This document shows positions 8,068-14,339 of a stretch of DNA of 15,743 bases, one piece after another. Below the pieces are notes generated by a model, which saw nothing but the letters and a program-made list of their open reading frames with translations, was not told the origin of the DNA and ran no database searches. Both the position numbers and the translations under genes were made by a program. Within the stretch, counting starts at the first letter, position 1, and every line of letters begins with the position of its first letter. Location: positions 3,727-19,469 of the forward strand of contig WTJR01000021.1 of NCBI GenBank assembly GCA_011524755.1, read 5' to 3'. This DNA is from Halieaceae bacterium. Its GTDB lineage: Bacteria > Pseudomonadota > Gammaproteobacteria > Pseudomonadales > Halieaceae.

Positions 8068-8937
8068 TCAGTGGATCGTAGGCTCCTCTGATTGATCTAC
8101 ATCGTTACGCGTAAAGTGGTAGCTATCGCCACACATTTCGCAATTCATTGTCACCGTCTGTTGCTCCTCAAAGAGCTCGGTGATCTCATGTTTAGGCAGT
8201 AAACGGATCGCATTCAAACTGCGATCTCGCGAACAATTGCAGGAGAAGCGGATGCGCTTGGGTTCAAAACGCTTCACGTCCCATTCATTAAAGAGTTTGA
8301 ACAACAAGTGATCGGTATCGGTATCAATCAGCTCGTCGGGTGTCACCGTATCAGCGAGCGCACAAAGGGTCTGCCACTGATCTAGCCGCTCGTCCTCGTC
8401 TTCGATGAGCTGTTTTGGCAGCTGTTGGAGCATCAGGCCTGCGGACGATCCAGCGCGTGTGGATAGCCAAAATTTGGTAGCAAGTTGTTCGCTTTGCTCG
8501 AAGTAGTCGCTGAGCACATCGGCTAACTCATCTCGCTGTACTGCGATGATGCCTTGATAGCGCTGCCCAACCTCTGGCTCGATAGTGAGCGTCAAAACGC
8601 CATTGGGTAGATGGCTCTTCATGGGGCCTTCTGGTGCCTCTAGCTCGCCGCGTGCAATGCCTCTGATGTCGCCATCGCTGGAGCACTCGACCATGACCAG
8701 CGAGATCGGGCCGTCACTGCGGCCCTGCAAGACCACGCGGCCGTCAAACTTGAGGTTGTTTGAAATGACTACAGTTGCCGCCGCAAATTCACCGAGCAGT
8801 TTTTGAACACCGGGTCCGTAGGCGTGGGTTCCAATCAGGTCTTTTAGCACGTTATCGAGGATAACGGTCTCCCCACGAATGTCCGCGCCTTCAAAAAGAA
8901 AACGGTAACTATCGTCGTTGGTGGGGTACTTCGGCAT
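8068..8937 (-). CDS. hslO: Redox-regulated chaperone Hsp33
   Basis: Hsp33 is a cytoplasmic holdase switched on by oxidation combined with heat or other unfolding stress, when its zinc is released and disulfides form. The 289 residues match the family. The N-terminal chaperone core starts RFLFEGADIRGE (12-23), a family hallmark. The C-terminal redox switch has all four zinc cysteines: C233-x-C235 and C266-xx-C269, with 30 residues between the pairs. The ATG at 8937 is forced by an in-frame TAA 12 bases upstream. No Shine-Dalgarno sequence lies at normal distance; the only GGAG is 21 bases away, inside a predicted leader hairpin. rpsT lies upstream but is separated by its own terminator. pckA follows 43 bases downstream. 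Confidence 0.97.
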   Translation of the reverse strand: MPKYPTNDDSYRFLFEGADIRGETVILDNVLKDLIGTHAYGPGVQKLLGEFAAATVVISNNLKFDGRVVLQGRSDGPISLVMVECSSDGDIRGIARGELEAPEGPMKSHLPNGVLTLTIEPEVGQRYQGIIAVQRDELADVLSDYFEQSEQLATKFWLSTRAGSSAGLMLQQLPKQLIEDEDERLDQWQTLCALADTVTPDELIDTDTDHLLFKLFNEWDVKRFEPKRIRFSCNCSRDRSLNAIRLLPKHEITELFEEQQTVTMNCEMCGDSYHFTRNDVDQSEEPTIH

Positions 8938-8938
8938 G

Positions 8939-8985
8939 ATGCTAGTTTAACAAGCTCACTCCGTGGAGCGATGTGAAACTAGCAT
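8939..8985 (-). promoter_or_regulatory. Inverted repeat in the hslO leader; possible translational control hairpin
   Basis: Perfect 10-base arms at 8939-8948 and 8976-8985 (plus-strand ATGCTAGTTT and AAACTAGCAT) enclose a 27-base loop. Inside the loop a smaller CTCC/GGAG pairing (8959-8962 with 8965-8968) would occlude the only GGAG in the hslO leader. The hslO start codon comes 1 base after the outer stem. On the minus strand no U-tract follows, so it is not a standard intrinsic terminator. A thermometer-like or protein-binding leader is plausible but unproven; a palindromic DNA operator is the alternative. Confidence 0.45.
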
Positions 8986-8998
8986 AGAATATTCACAA

Positions 8999-9022
8999 TC
9001 AAGCCGCTGGATGGCGGCTTGA
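8999..9022 (-). terminator. rpsT intrinsic terminator
   Basis: A 9-base perfect stem (8999-9007 with 9014-9022, core AAGCCGC/GCGGCTT) with a 6-base loop starts 2 bases after the rpsT stop. The downstream minus-strand tract (TTGTGAATATT) is AT-rich rather than a clean U-run, so termination may be partial and allow read-through into hslO. Confidence 0.6.
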
Positions 9023-9024
9023 GT

Positions 9025-9294
9025 TTAGCTAGCAGCGAGCGCCTTTACTTTCGCGTTGAGACGGCTCTTGTGACGAGCTGCTTTGTTCTTTTTGATGATG
9101 CCTTTGTTCGCCATACGGTCGATGACTGGAACAGCTGCATTGTACGCTTCTTGCGCGGGACCATGCTCGCCCGCGTTAACCGCTGCGAGTACTTGCTTCA
9201 TCTTGGTGCGAACGAGTGAGCGCAGGCTTGCGTTGTGCGCACGTTGCTTGTCGTTCTGCTTCGCTCTCTTGCGAGCTTGTGGTGAGTTCGCCAC
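9025..9294 (-). CDS. rpsT: 30S ribosomal protein S20
   Basis: S20 binds 16S rRNA in the small subunit. The 89-residue product (E. coli has 87) is Lys/Arg-rich and has the family pattern: an N-terminal MANSPQARKRAKQNDK, helix segments with SLRSLVRTKMKQV, and the C-terminal IIKKNKAARHKSRLN. The start codon is GTG (complement of 9292-9294), backed by a strong GGAGAG a few bases upstream. A non-ATG start also occurs in E. coli rpsT (TTG), where it is tied to weak, autoregulated translation. It has its own candidate promoter and terminator and so is probably a single-gene unit. Confidence 0.98.
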   Translation of the reverse strand: MANSPQARKRAKQNDKQRAHNASLRSLVRTKMKQVLAAVNAGEHGPAQEAYNAAVPVIDRMANKGIIKKNKAARHKSRLNAKVKALAAS

Positions 9295-9323
9295 GAATTC
9301 TCTCCAGAATTTAAAGGGCGCCG

Positions 9324-9352
9324 ATATTGGGTGACGTCGAGAGTGATGTCAA
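9324..9352 (-). promoter_or_regulatory. Candidate sigma-70 promoter of rpsT
   Basis: On the minus strand a consensus TTGACA (complement of 9347-9352) is followed by a 17-base spacer and CAATAT (complement of 9324-9329), a 3/6 match to the -10. Transcription would start near 9317, giving a leader of about 23 bases that holds the ribosome site. The -35 and spacing are strong and the -10 is weak. Confidence 0.6.
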
Positions 9353-9385
9353 CCGCTCAGAGCCCATATAGTGATAATGTCTAAT

Positions 9386-9610
9386 TTAGAGCCCGAGAAT
9401 CACCAGCAACCAGCCGATTACAGCAAGGAGAAGCGTCTCTTTCGCTGAATCTAACCGGAAGAGTGCATAGCCGTAGCCAACGGGTGGCAACAGCAGTGAA
9501 AACATTCCCCAGGCGTAGTCTTCTTTCCACGCTGTGATGAGCAATAGGCACCAGCTGACCAACAGGCAGGACACCCCCAAAAACATCAAATACGCACTGT
9601 ACGCTTCCAT
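9386..9610 (-). CDS. Small hydrophobic membrane protein, function unknown
   Basis: I do not recognise this 74-residue protein. It is strongly hydrophobic, with three likely membrane helices at about 4-27, 33-51 and 57-73, joined by short charged turns (WKEDY near 28-32, RLDSAKE at 52-58). A Pro-Pro pair (42-43) kinks the middle segment. There is no signal-peptidase or lipobox site and no obvious metal ligands. The frame can start earlier at a GTG (9637), but the ATG at 9610 is preferred because GGAG (complement of 9619-9622) sits 8 bases before it. The good ribosome site supports a real gene. It lies just upstream of rpsT on the same strand, but the rpsT promoter falls in the gap, so no functional tie is implied. 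Confidence 0.7.
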   Translation of the reverse strand: MEAYSAYLMFLGVSCLLVSWCLLLITAWKEDYAWGMFSLLLPPVGYGYALFRLDSAKETLLLAVIGWLLVILGL

Positions 9611-9781
9611 CTCTTCTTCTCCGCAGGTAGGGTTCACGACGGGACGCGATGCTACCAGATTGCGAGCCGTATCAAAGCATTTATGAGGTAATAGTCGGAT
9701 TCTTCACGCTTAAAATGATGCACTCGGTAAAACCCGCAATTTTCTCGAAGATGACAGCCTAACTAATTAGCGTTTTTAGCA

Positions 9782-10915
9782 ATGACAGATCTTTACAACG
9801 ACATTCGACCTTACCGTGACCATGAGGTCAGTTCAGTGGTCGATACACTGCTGTCGGATAATGAGTTTATCGATACGCTGATCGCCTTGCGCGGTAATCG
9901 TATTGCCAAATGGGTGCCCGGGCTCGTGCGGTTATTTGCGCGGCGAACCATGAAGTCACAGCTTGCCGGTGTTAGCACCGTTGACGGCTTTCAGGCGTTA
10001 GTCAAGCCGCGCCTCGATCGGGTGGTAGAAGCGACTTCGTACTTTTCTTATTCAGGTATCGAACAACTAGATACCGAAGCGTCGTATCTCTTCATCAGTA
10101 ATCATCGCGATATTGTGATGGATTCTGCGTACGCCAACAGTGTCTTGGTTGTTGAGGGTCATCGTACGGCGCAAATTGCTATCGGCGATAATCTGCTGCA
10201 GAAGCCGTGGGTGTCACATCTGATGCGTATCAATAAGAGCTTCATTGTGAAGCGTAGCTTGAGCGGCCCGAAGCAACAGCTCGCAGCCTCTAAGCAGCTC
10301 GCCAATTTTATGCGTGAGGCGATTGTAGAAAATCAGGGACCCTTGTGGATTGCGCAGCGGGAAGGTCGGGCAAAGGATGGGAATGACCGAACGGAGGCCG
10401 CTGTTTTAAAAATGTTGACGCTGTCGCGCGACAAAGCCACGGAGTCGCCGGATGAGGTTTTGGGCAAGCTCAACATAGTGCCGCTAACGATTTCTTATGA
10501 AATCGACCCATGCGATGTCATGAAAGCGCGGGAGTTGGCTTACGGGGCTGGGTACGAAAAGGCGCCCTTTGAAGATCTTGAAAGTATCGCGCAAGGCATT
10601 CAGGGACAAAAAGGACATGTCCATATTCATTTCGGCATACCTCTGAATCAAGCATCACTGTCGGTGCCTGATGCCGTGTCGCTTATTGATGACGCCATGG
10701 TGGCGAATTACCGACTGTTTAAAACCAATTTTTGGGCATGCGAAGCATTGGGTCATACCATTGATGAATCAGAGCGCGATGCGGCAGAGGCGAGCATCAC
10801 TCAATCGGCGTTTTTTGCCCGGTTTGATGAACTGTCTGAAGCGGAACGTCAGCAAGCGCTTGAAATGTATGCGAGACCGGTTCTGAATGTGATGGCCAGT
10901 AAGAATAAGGTGTAA
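9782..10915 (+). CDS. Lysophospholipid/glycerol-phosphate acyltransferase family protein (PlsC superfamily)
   Basis: Probable acyltransferase of the PlsC/GPAT superfamily, which moves acyl groups from acyl-ACP or acyl-CoA to glycerophospholipid or similar acceptors at the membrane. The 377 residues are longer than PlsC (about 245) and much shorter than PlsB (about 800). The four superfamily blocks are visible: block I in SNHRDIVMDS (106-115), with H108 and D114; block II SFIVKR (153-158); block III REGRAKDGNDR (193-203), standing in for the EGTRS motif; and block IV IVPLTISYE (232-240). Block I is spaced HX5D instead of the classic HX4D. No clear membrane helix is seen, so it may be peripheral. 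The C-terminal third (about 290-377) is helical and unassigned. The start has a poor ribosome site. The stop lies 6 bases before the dinG start, so the two are probably co-transcribed. The exact substrate is unknown. Confidence 0.85.
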   Translation: MTDLYNDIRPYRDHEVSSVVDTLLSDNEFIDTLIALRGNRIAKWVPGLVRLFARRTMKSQLAGVSTVDGFQALVKPRLDRVVEATSYFSYSGIEQLDTEASYLFISNHRDIVMDSAYANSVLVVEGHRTAQIAIGDNLLQKPWVSHLMRINKSFIVKRSLSGPKQQLAASKQLANFMREAIVENQGPLWIAQREGRAKDGNDRTEAAVLKMLTLSRDKATESPDEVLGKLNIVPLTISYEIDPCDVMKARELAYGAGYEKAPFEDLESIAQGIQGQKGHVHIHFGIPLNQASLSVPDAVSLIDDAMVANYRLFKTNFWACEALGHTIDESERDAAEASITQSAFFARFDELSEAERQQALEMYARPVLNVMASKNKV

Positions 10916-10921
10916 GCATCC

Positions 10922-13000
10922 TTGTTAGCTGATGCCTTAAGAGAAGAAATTCGAGCGGCTTTTTTTACGCTGACCGAGGCGAAAGATTTAAAGCCTCGCT
11001 GGGGCCAGCGCCAAATGATTGCCGAGGTTGCCAATGCGTTGGGCGACCCAGACACGCCACCGTTTCTTGCGATCGAGGCGGGCACAGGTACCGGTAAAAC
11101 CATTGCTTACATCATGGCTGCGTTGCCTGTGGCAAAGGCACAGTCGAAAAAACTGATCATCGCGACTGCCACGGTCGCTCTACAGGAACAGCTGATTTTT
11201 AAGGACCTACCAGAGATCAAGCGTCACAGTGGCATCGATTTTTCCTATCAGCTTGCCAAGGGACGCAGCCGCTATCTTTGCTTATATAAGCTCGATCAAC
11301 TGATTCAGGGCTACGCAGAGTCACCTATGTTGTCGATGTACCCCGATGAAGTTGAGCTTCCCGAAGGAGAGGAGGTACAGCGGACCTATGACGCTATGCT
11401 GACCGCGGTGAGTGATGATTCGTGGGACGGAGACCTCGATGCCTGGCCTGAGGCACTCGATGTAGGCGTTATCCGATCGATTACCACTGATCACTCGCAG
11501 TGCCTGGGGCGTCGGTGCCCACACATTACAGGTTGTAGTTTTTTTCGTGCTCGGGAGGGACTCGAAGAGACAGACATCATTGTGACCAATCACGACTTGG
11601 TACTAGCCGATTTTAGATTGGGAGGAGGGCGAATCCTCTCGGAGCCCGAGGAGAGTTATTACATCTTCGACGAGGGTCACCAGCTGGCCGAAAAGTGTTT
11701 GGAGCACTTTGCGTGTTTTTCTCGAAGTGGACGGACGTACAACAACCTGGCAGAGACCCAGCAGTGGTTGGATGCGAAGCGAGAGTTATTAACCGAATAT
11801 GAGGTACGTCCCGAAGCGCTCTCGGCACTGTCCATCAGTACCGATGACCTGATACAAGCAAGCCGCGACACCTATGCGCTATGTTGGAACGCACTAAGCG
11901 GGCGTGTCGACGATCGCGCTGACCTGCGTTTCCCGTTTGGTGTTGTTGATGAAGAGTTGCGCGATGCATCGCGCTCGCTTCGAGACCTTTGGAGACTGCA
12001 CCGGCAAAAGCTCGCACCGATCCTTGGTTTGATTGAGGCTTTGGTAGAAGAGGGTGACGCTGATCAGCGGGAGATCTGGGAGAGTAATCTCAATGATCTG
12101 CAGGTCATATTGGCACGTGCTGAGGGTCAGATTGCGTTATGGGACAGCTATGCTTCATCCGATGAAGAATCGAGCACCCCATGGGCACGATGGATGCGGC
12201 ACTACGGTGACGAAAGCTCAATCGAGTGCTACGCGAGCCCGATTTATGCGCGAGATATTCTGTCTGAGCATGTTTGGGAGCGTGTTGCGGGTGCCGTAAT
12301 GACCTCTGCGACACTGACTGCGCTCGGGTCGTTTGATCATTTAATGCAGCAGACTGGCTTACCGAGTGACACCAAGTTAGCACGGGTTGAAAGTCCCTTT
12401 GACGCATCTCGTGGCCGATTTGTTGTGCCCGACATGACGACTGATCCAAGCGAGCCCGCGGCGCATTCGGATGAGTTGATTAACTTATTCCCGAGCTTAC
12501 TGGAGCGTCATCGAGGGACGCTGGTGCTTTTCAGTTCTAAGCGCCAGTTACAAGAATTGGTTGAGGCGCTCGAGCCCGCCTATGAGTCACGGCTTCTTGT
12601 TCAAGGGCAGATGAGTAAAGCAGACATACTGCAGGAACATCGGAGGAGAATCGATCGCGGTGATTCGTCCATCATATTCGGACTTGCCAGCTTCGCTGAG
12701 GGTGTTGATTTGCCTGGTGATTACTGCAGCCATGTGATTATTGCAAAGCTGCCGTTTGCGGCACCCGATGACCCCATCGATGCTGCGCATGCGGAGCTCC
12801 TTGAGGCCGCTGGACGCAATCCATTCATGGAGCTCACTGTGCCTTCAGCTTCGCTTAGATTACTCCAAGCTTGCGGTCGACTGCTTCGCACCGAAACGGA
12901 TGACGGTGTTATCACGCTTTTGGATCGGCGAATCATCACGAAGCGATACGGACGCGCGATTATGGATGCCTTGCCGCGATATCAGTTCGAGGTTCATTAG
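10922..13000 (+). CDS. dinG: ATP-dependent DNA helicase DinG (Fe-S, XPD-like superfamily 2)
   Basis: DinG is a 5'-3' DNA helicase with a [4Fe-4S] cluster that resolves R-loops, D-loops and G-quadruplexes and helps forks through transcribed genes. The 692 residues compare with 716 in E. coli. Visible motifs are the Q-motif-like RWGQRQMI (26-33), Walker A EAGTGTGKT (52-60), ATATVALQEQL (81-91), Fe-S ligands C120, C194, C199 and C205 (the numbering of E. coli DinG), the Walker B DEGH box (250-253), VTNHDLVLAD (221-230), SATL (462-465) and motif VI QACGRLLR (649-656). The TTG start gives an N terminus that aligns with E. coli; the next Met is residue 32, too late. AAGG lies 11 bases upstream, overlapping the end of the acyltransferase gene, so coupled translation is likely. 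I found no LexA box upstream of the operon, though E. coli dinG is SOS-controlled. Confidence 0.96.
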   Translation: MLADALREEIRAAFFTLTEAKDLKPRWGQRQMIAEVANALGDPDTPPFLAIEAGTGTGKTIAYIMAALPVAKAQSKKLIIATATVALQEQLIFKDLPEIKRHSGIDFSYQLAKGRSRYLCLYKLDQLIQGYAESPMLSMYPDEVELPEGEEVQRTYDAMLTAVSDDSWDGDLDAWPEALDVGVIRSITTDHSQCLGRRCPHITGCSFFRAREGLEETDIIVTNHDLVLADFRLGGGRILSEPEESYYIFDEGHQLAEKCLEHFACFSRSGRTYNNLAETQQWLDAKRELLTEYEVRPEALSALSISTDDLIQASRDTYALCWNALSGRVDDRADLRFPFGVVDEELRDASRSLRDLWRLHRQKLAPILGLIEALVEEGDADQREIWESNLNDLQVILARAEGQIALWDSYASSDEESSTPWARWMRHYGDESSIECYASPIYARDILSEHVWERVAGAVMTSATLTALGSFDHLMQQTGLPSDTKLARVESPFDASRGRFVVPDMTTDPSEPAAHSDELINLFPSLLERHRGTLVLFSSKRQLQELVEALEPAYESRLLVQGQMSKADILQEHRRRIDRGDSSIIFGLASFAEGVDLPGDYCSHVIIAKLPFAAPDDPIDAAHAELLEAAGRNPFMELTVPSASLRLLQACGRLLRTETDDGVITLLDRRIITKRYGRAIMDALPRYQFEVH

Positions 13001-13032
13001 TCAGACGCTTGCTGACAACCTGCTTTGACAAA

Positions 13033-13060
13033 AAAAAGCCCCGCAAGTGCGGGGCTTTTT
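13033..13060. terminator. Strong bidirectional intrinsic terminator between dinG and nrdB
   Basis: A GCCCCGC/GCGGGGC stem with an AAGT loop (13038-13055) is flanked by five or more A's on the left and five T's on the right. It lies 32 bases after the dinG stop and 16 bases past the nrdB stop, ending both convergent units. Confidence 0.95.
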
Positions 13061-13076
13061 ATAGTTTATCGACAGA

Positions 13077-14315
13077 TTAGTCCCAGCTAAGAGCGCCACC
13101 TGTTTGATACTCAATGACGCGGGTCTCGAAGAAGTTCTTCTCCTTTCGTAGATCCATGATCTCTGACATCCATGGGAATGGATTTTGAGCGCCCGGGAAC
13201 TGCTCGGGCAGCCCAAGCTGAGTCAGACGACGATTTGCAATGAACTGCAAATACTCTTCCATCATGCTGGCATTCATTCCGAGTACGCCACGTGGCATTG
13301 TGTCGCGTGCGTATTCGATTTCCAGCGCTGTACCCTCAAGAATCATCTGAATGGCTTCTTGCTGGAATTCCTCGGTCCACAAATGTGGATTCTCGAGTTT
13401 GATCTGATTGATCACATCGATGCCGAAGTTGAGGTGCATCGACTCGTCTCTCAAGATGTACTGGAACTGCTCTGCAACCCCGGTCATCTTGTTACGGCGA
13501 CCCATTGAAAGGATTTGCGTGAAGCCACAGTAGAAGAAAATCCCCTCGGTGACGCCATAGAAACCGATCAGATTTCGCAAGACTTGCTGGTCGTCCTCAA
13601 CGGTACCCGTTTTGAAGTTAGGGTCTGAGAGCGCTTGGGTCTTGTTCAATGACCATGAAGCCTTCTTAGCGACAGACGGTACTTCGCGGTACATGTTAAA
13701 GACTTCACCCTCGTCCATGCCGAGTGACTCAATGCAGTACTGGTAGGCGTGTGTGTGGATGGCTTCCTCGAATGCCTGACGCAGGAGGTACTGGCGGCAC
13801 TCTGGGTTGGTAATGAGTCGATAGATACCCAACACCAAGTTATTCGCCACGAGCGAGTCAGCGGTTGAGAAGTAACCCAACGACCGCATCACAATGCGAC
13901 GTTCGTCGTCAGTGAGACCGTCTTCACTCTTCCAGGTCGCCACATCAGCGGTCATGTTAATTTCCTGCGGCATCCAGTGGTTCGCGCAGCCATCGAGATA
14001 CTTCTGCCACGCCCAGTCGTACTTGAACGGCACCAGCTGGTTGAGATCTGCTCGACAGTTAATCATCGCTTTCTCATCAACAGAGATTCGCGATGCACCC
14101 ATCTCAAGCTCTTCGAGGCCCGGCGCAGTATCAATGTTAGCTACCGCTTCAGCCGCCGCTTTAACCTGATCCGTTACAGGCGCAGATGCTGTCTCTTCCT
14201 GATTGAGTGTTTCTAGCGCCTTGTTAACCACCTCGGGTTGCACAGGTGCTTGTTGCTGCGGTGCCGCTACGGGCGCATCACCCTCGGCTACGTTGTAATC
14301 ATCCCAATTAAGCAT
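13077..14315 (-). CDS. nrdB: Ribonucleotide reductase class Ia, beta (radical-generating) subunit
   Basis: NrdB holds the di-iron centre and tyrosyl radical that start ribonucleotide reduction in NrdA. The 412 residues are of the Pseudomonas type (about 415), longer than E. coli NrdB (376) because of an Ala/Pro/Gln-rich N-terminal extension (about 10-75). By alignment with E. coli, the metal ligands are D153, E184, H187, E257, E291 and H294. The radical tyrosine is Y191, four residues after H187 as in E. coli (H118/Y122), so this is a tyrosyl-radical enzyme, not the Phe-bearing class Ic. The C terminus FETRVIEYQTGGALSWD carries Y403 for radical transfer to NrdA. AAGGAG lies 7 bases before the ATG. 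The start is 24 bases after the nrdA stop, in one operon. Confidence 0.98.
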   Translation of the reverse strand: MLNWDDYNVAEGDAPVAAPQQQAPVQPEVVNKALETLNQEETASAPVTDQVKAAAEAVANIDTAPGLEELEMGASRISVDEKAMINCRADLNQLVPFKYDWAWQKYLDGCANHWMPQEINMTADVATWKSEDGLTDDERRIVMRSLGYFSTADSLVANNLVLGIYRLITNPECRQYLLRQAFEEAIHTHAYQYCIESLGMDEGEVFNMYREVPSVAKKASWSLNKTQALSDPNFKTGTVEDDQQVLRNLIGFYGVTEGIFFYCGFTQILSMGRRNKMTGVAEQFQYILRDESMHLNFGIDVINQIKLENPHLWTEEFQQEAIQMILEGTALEIEYARDTMPRGVLGMNASMMEEYLQFIANRRLTQLGLPEQFPGAQNPFPWMSEIMDLRKEKNFFETRVIEYQTGGALSWD

Positions 14316-14339
14316 CGTTAACTCCTTTAACTTATTTGG

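Noticed and set aside
8065..8094. Inverted repeat CAATCAG/CTGATTG at the end of hslO
   Set aside because: Only 7 base pairs with a 16-base loop, mostly inside coding sequence and with no U-tract; too weak to call a terminator or regulatory site.
9611..9637. GTG start giving nine extra residues on the small membrane protein
   Set aside because: The ATG at 9610 has a far better ribosome site (GGAG at 8 bases), and the extra residues would themselves encode that site.
9611..9781. Promoters and a LexA box in the gap ahead of the acyltransferase-dinG operon
   Set aside because: Partial matches only (for example TTGCGA at 9660 with TATGAG 16 bases later). No CTG-N10-CAG palindrome was seen, so no site is called.
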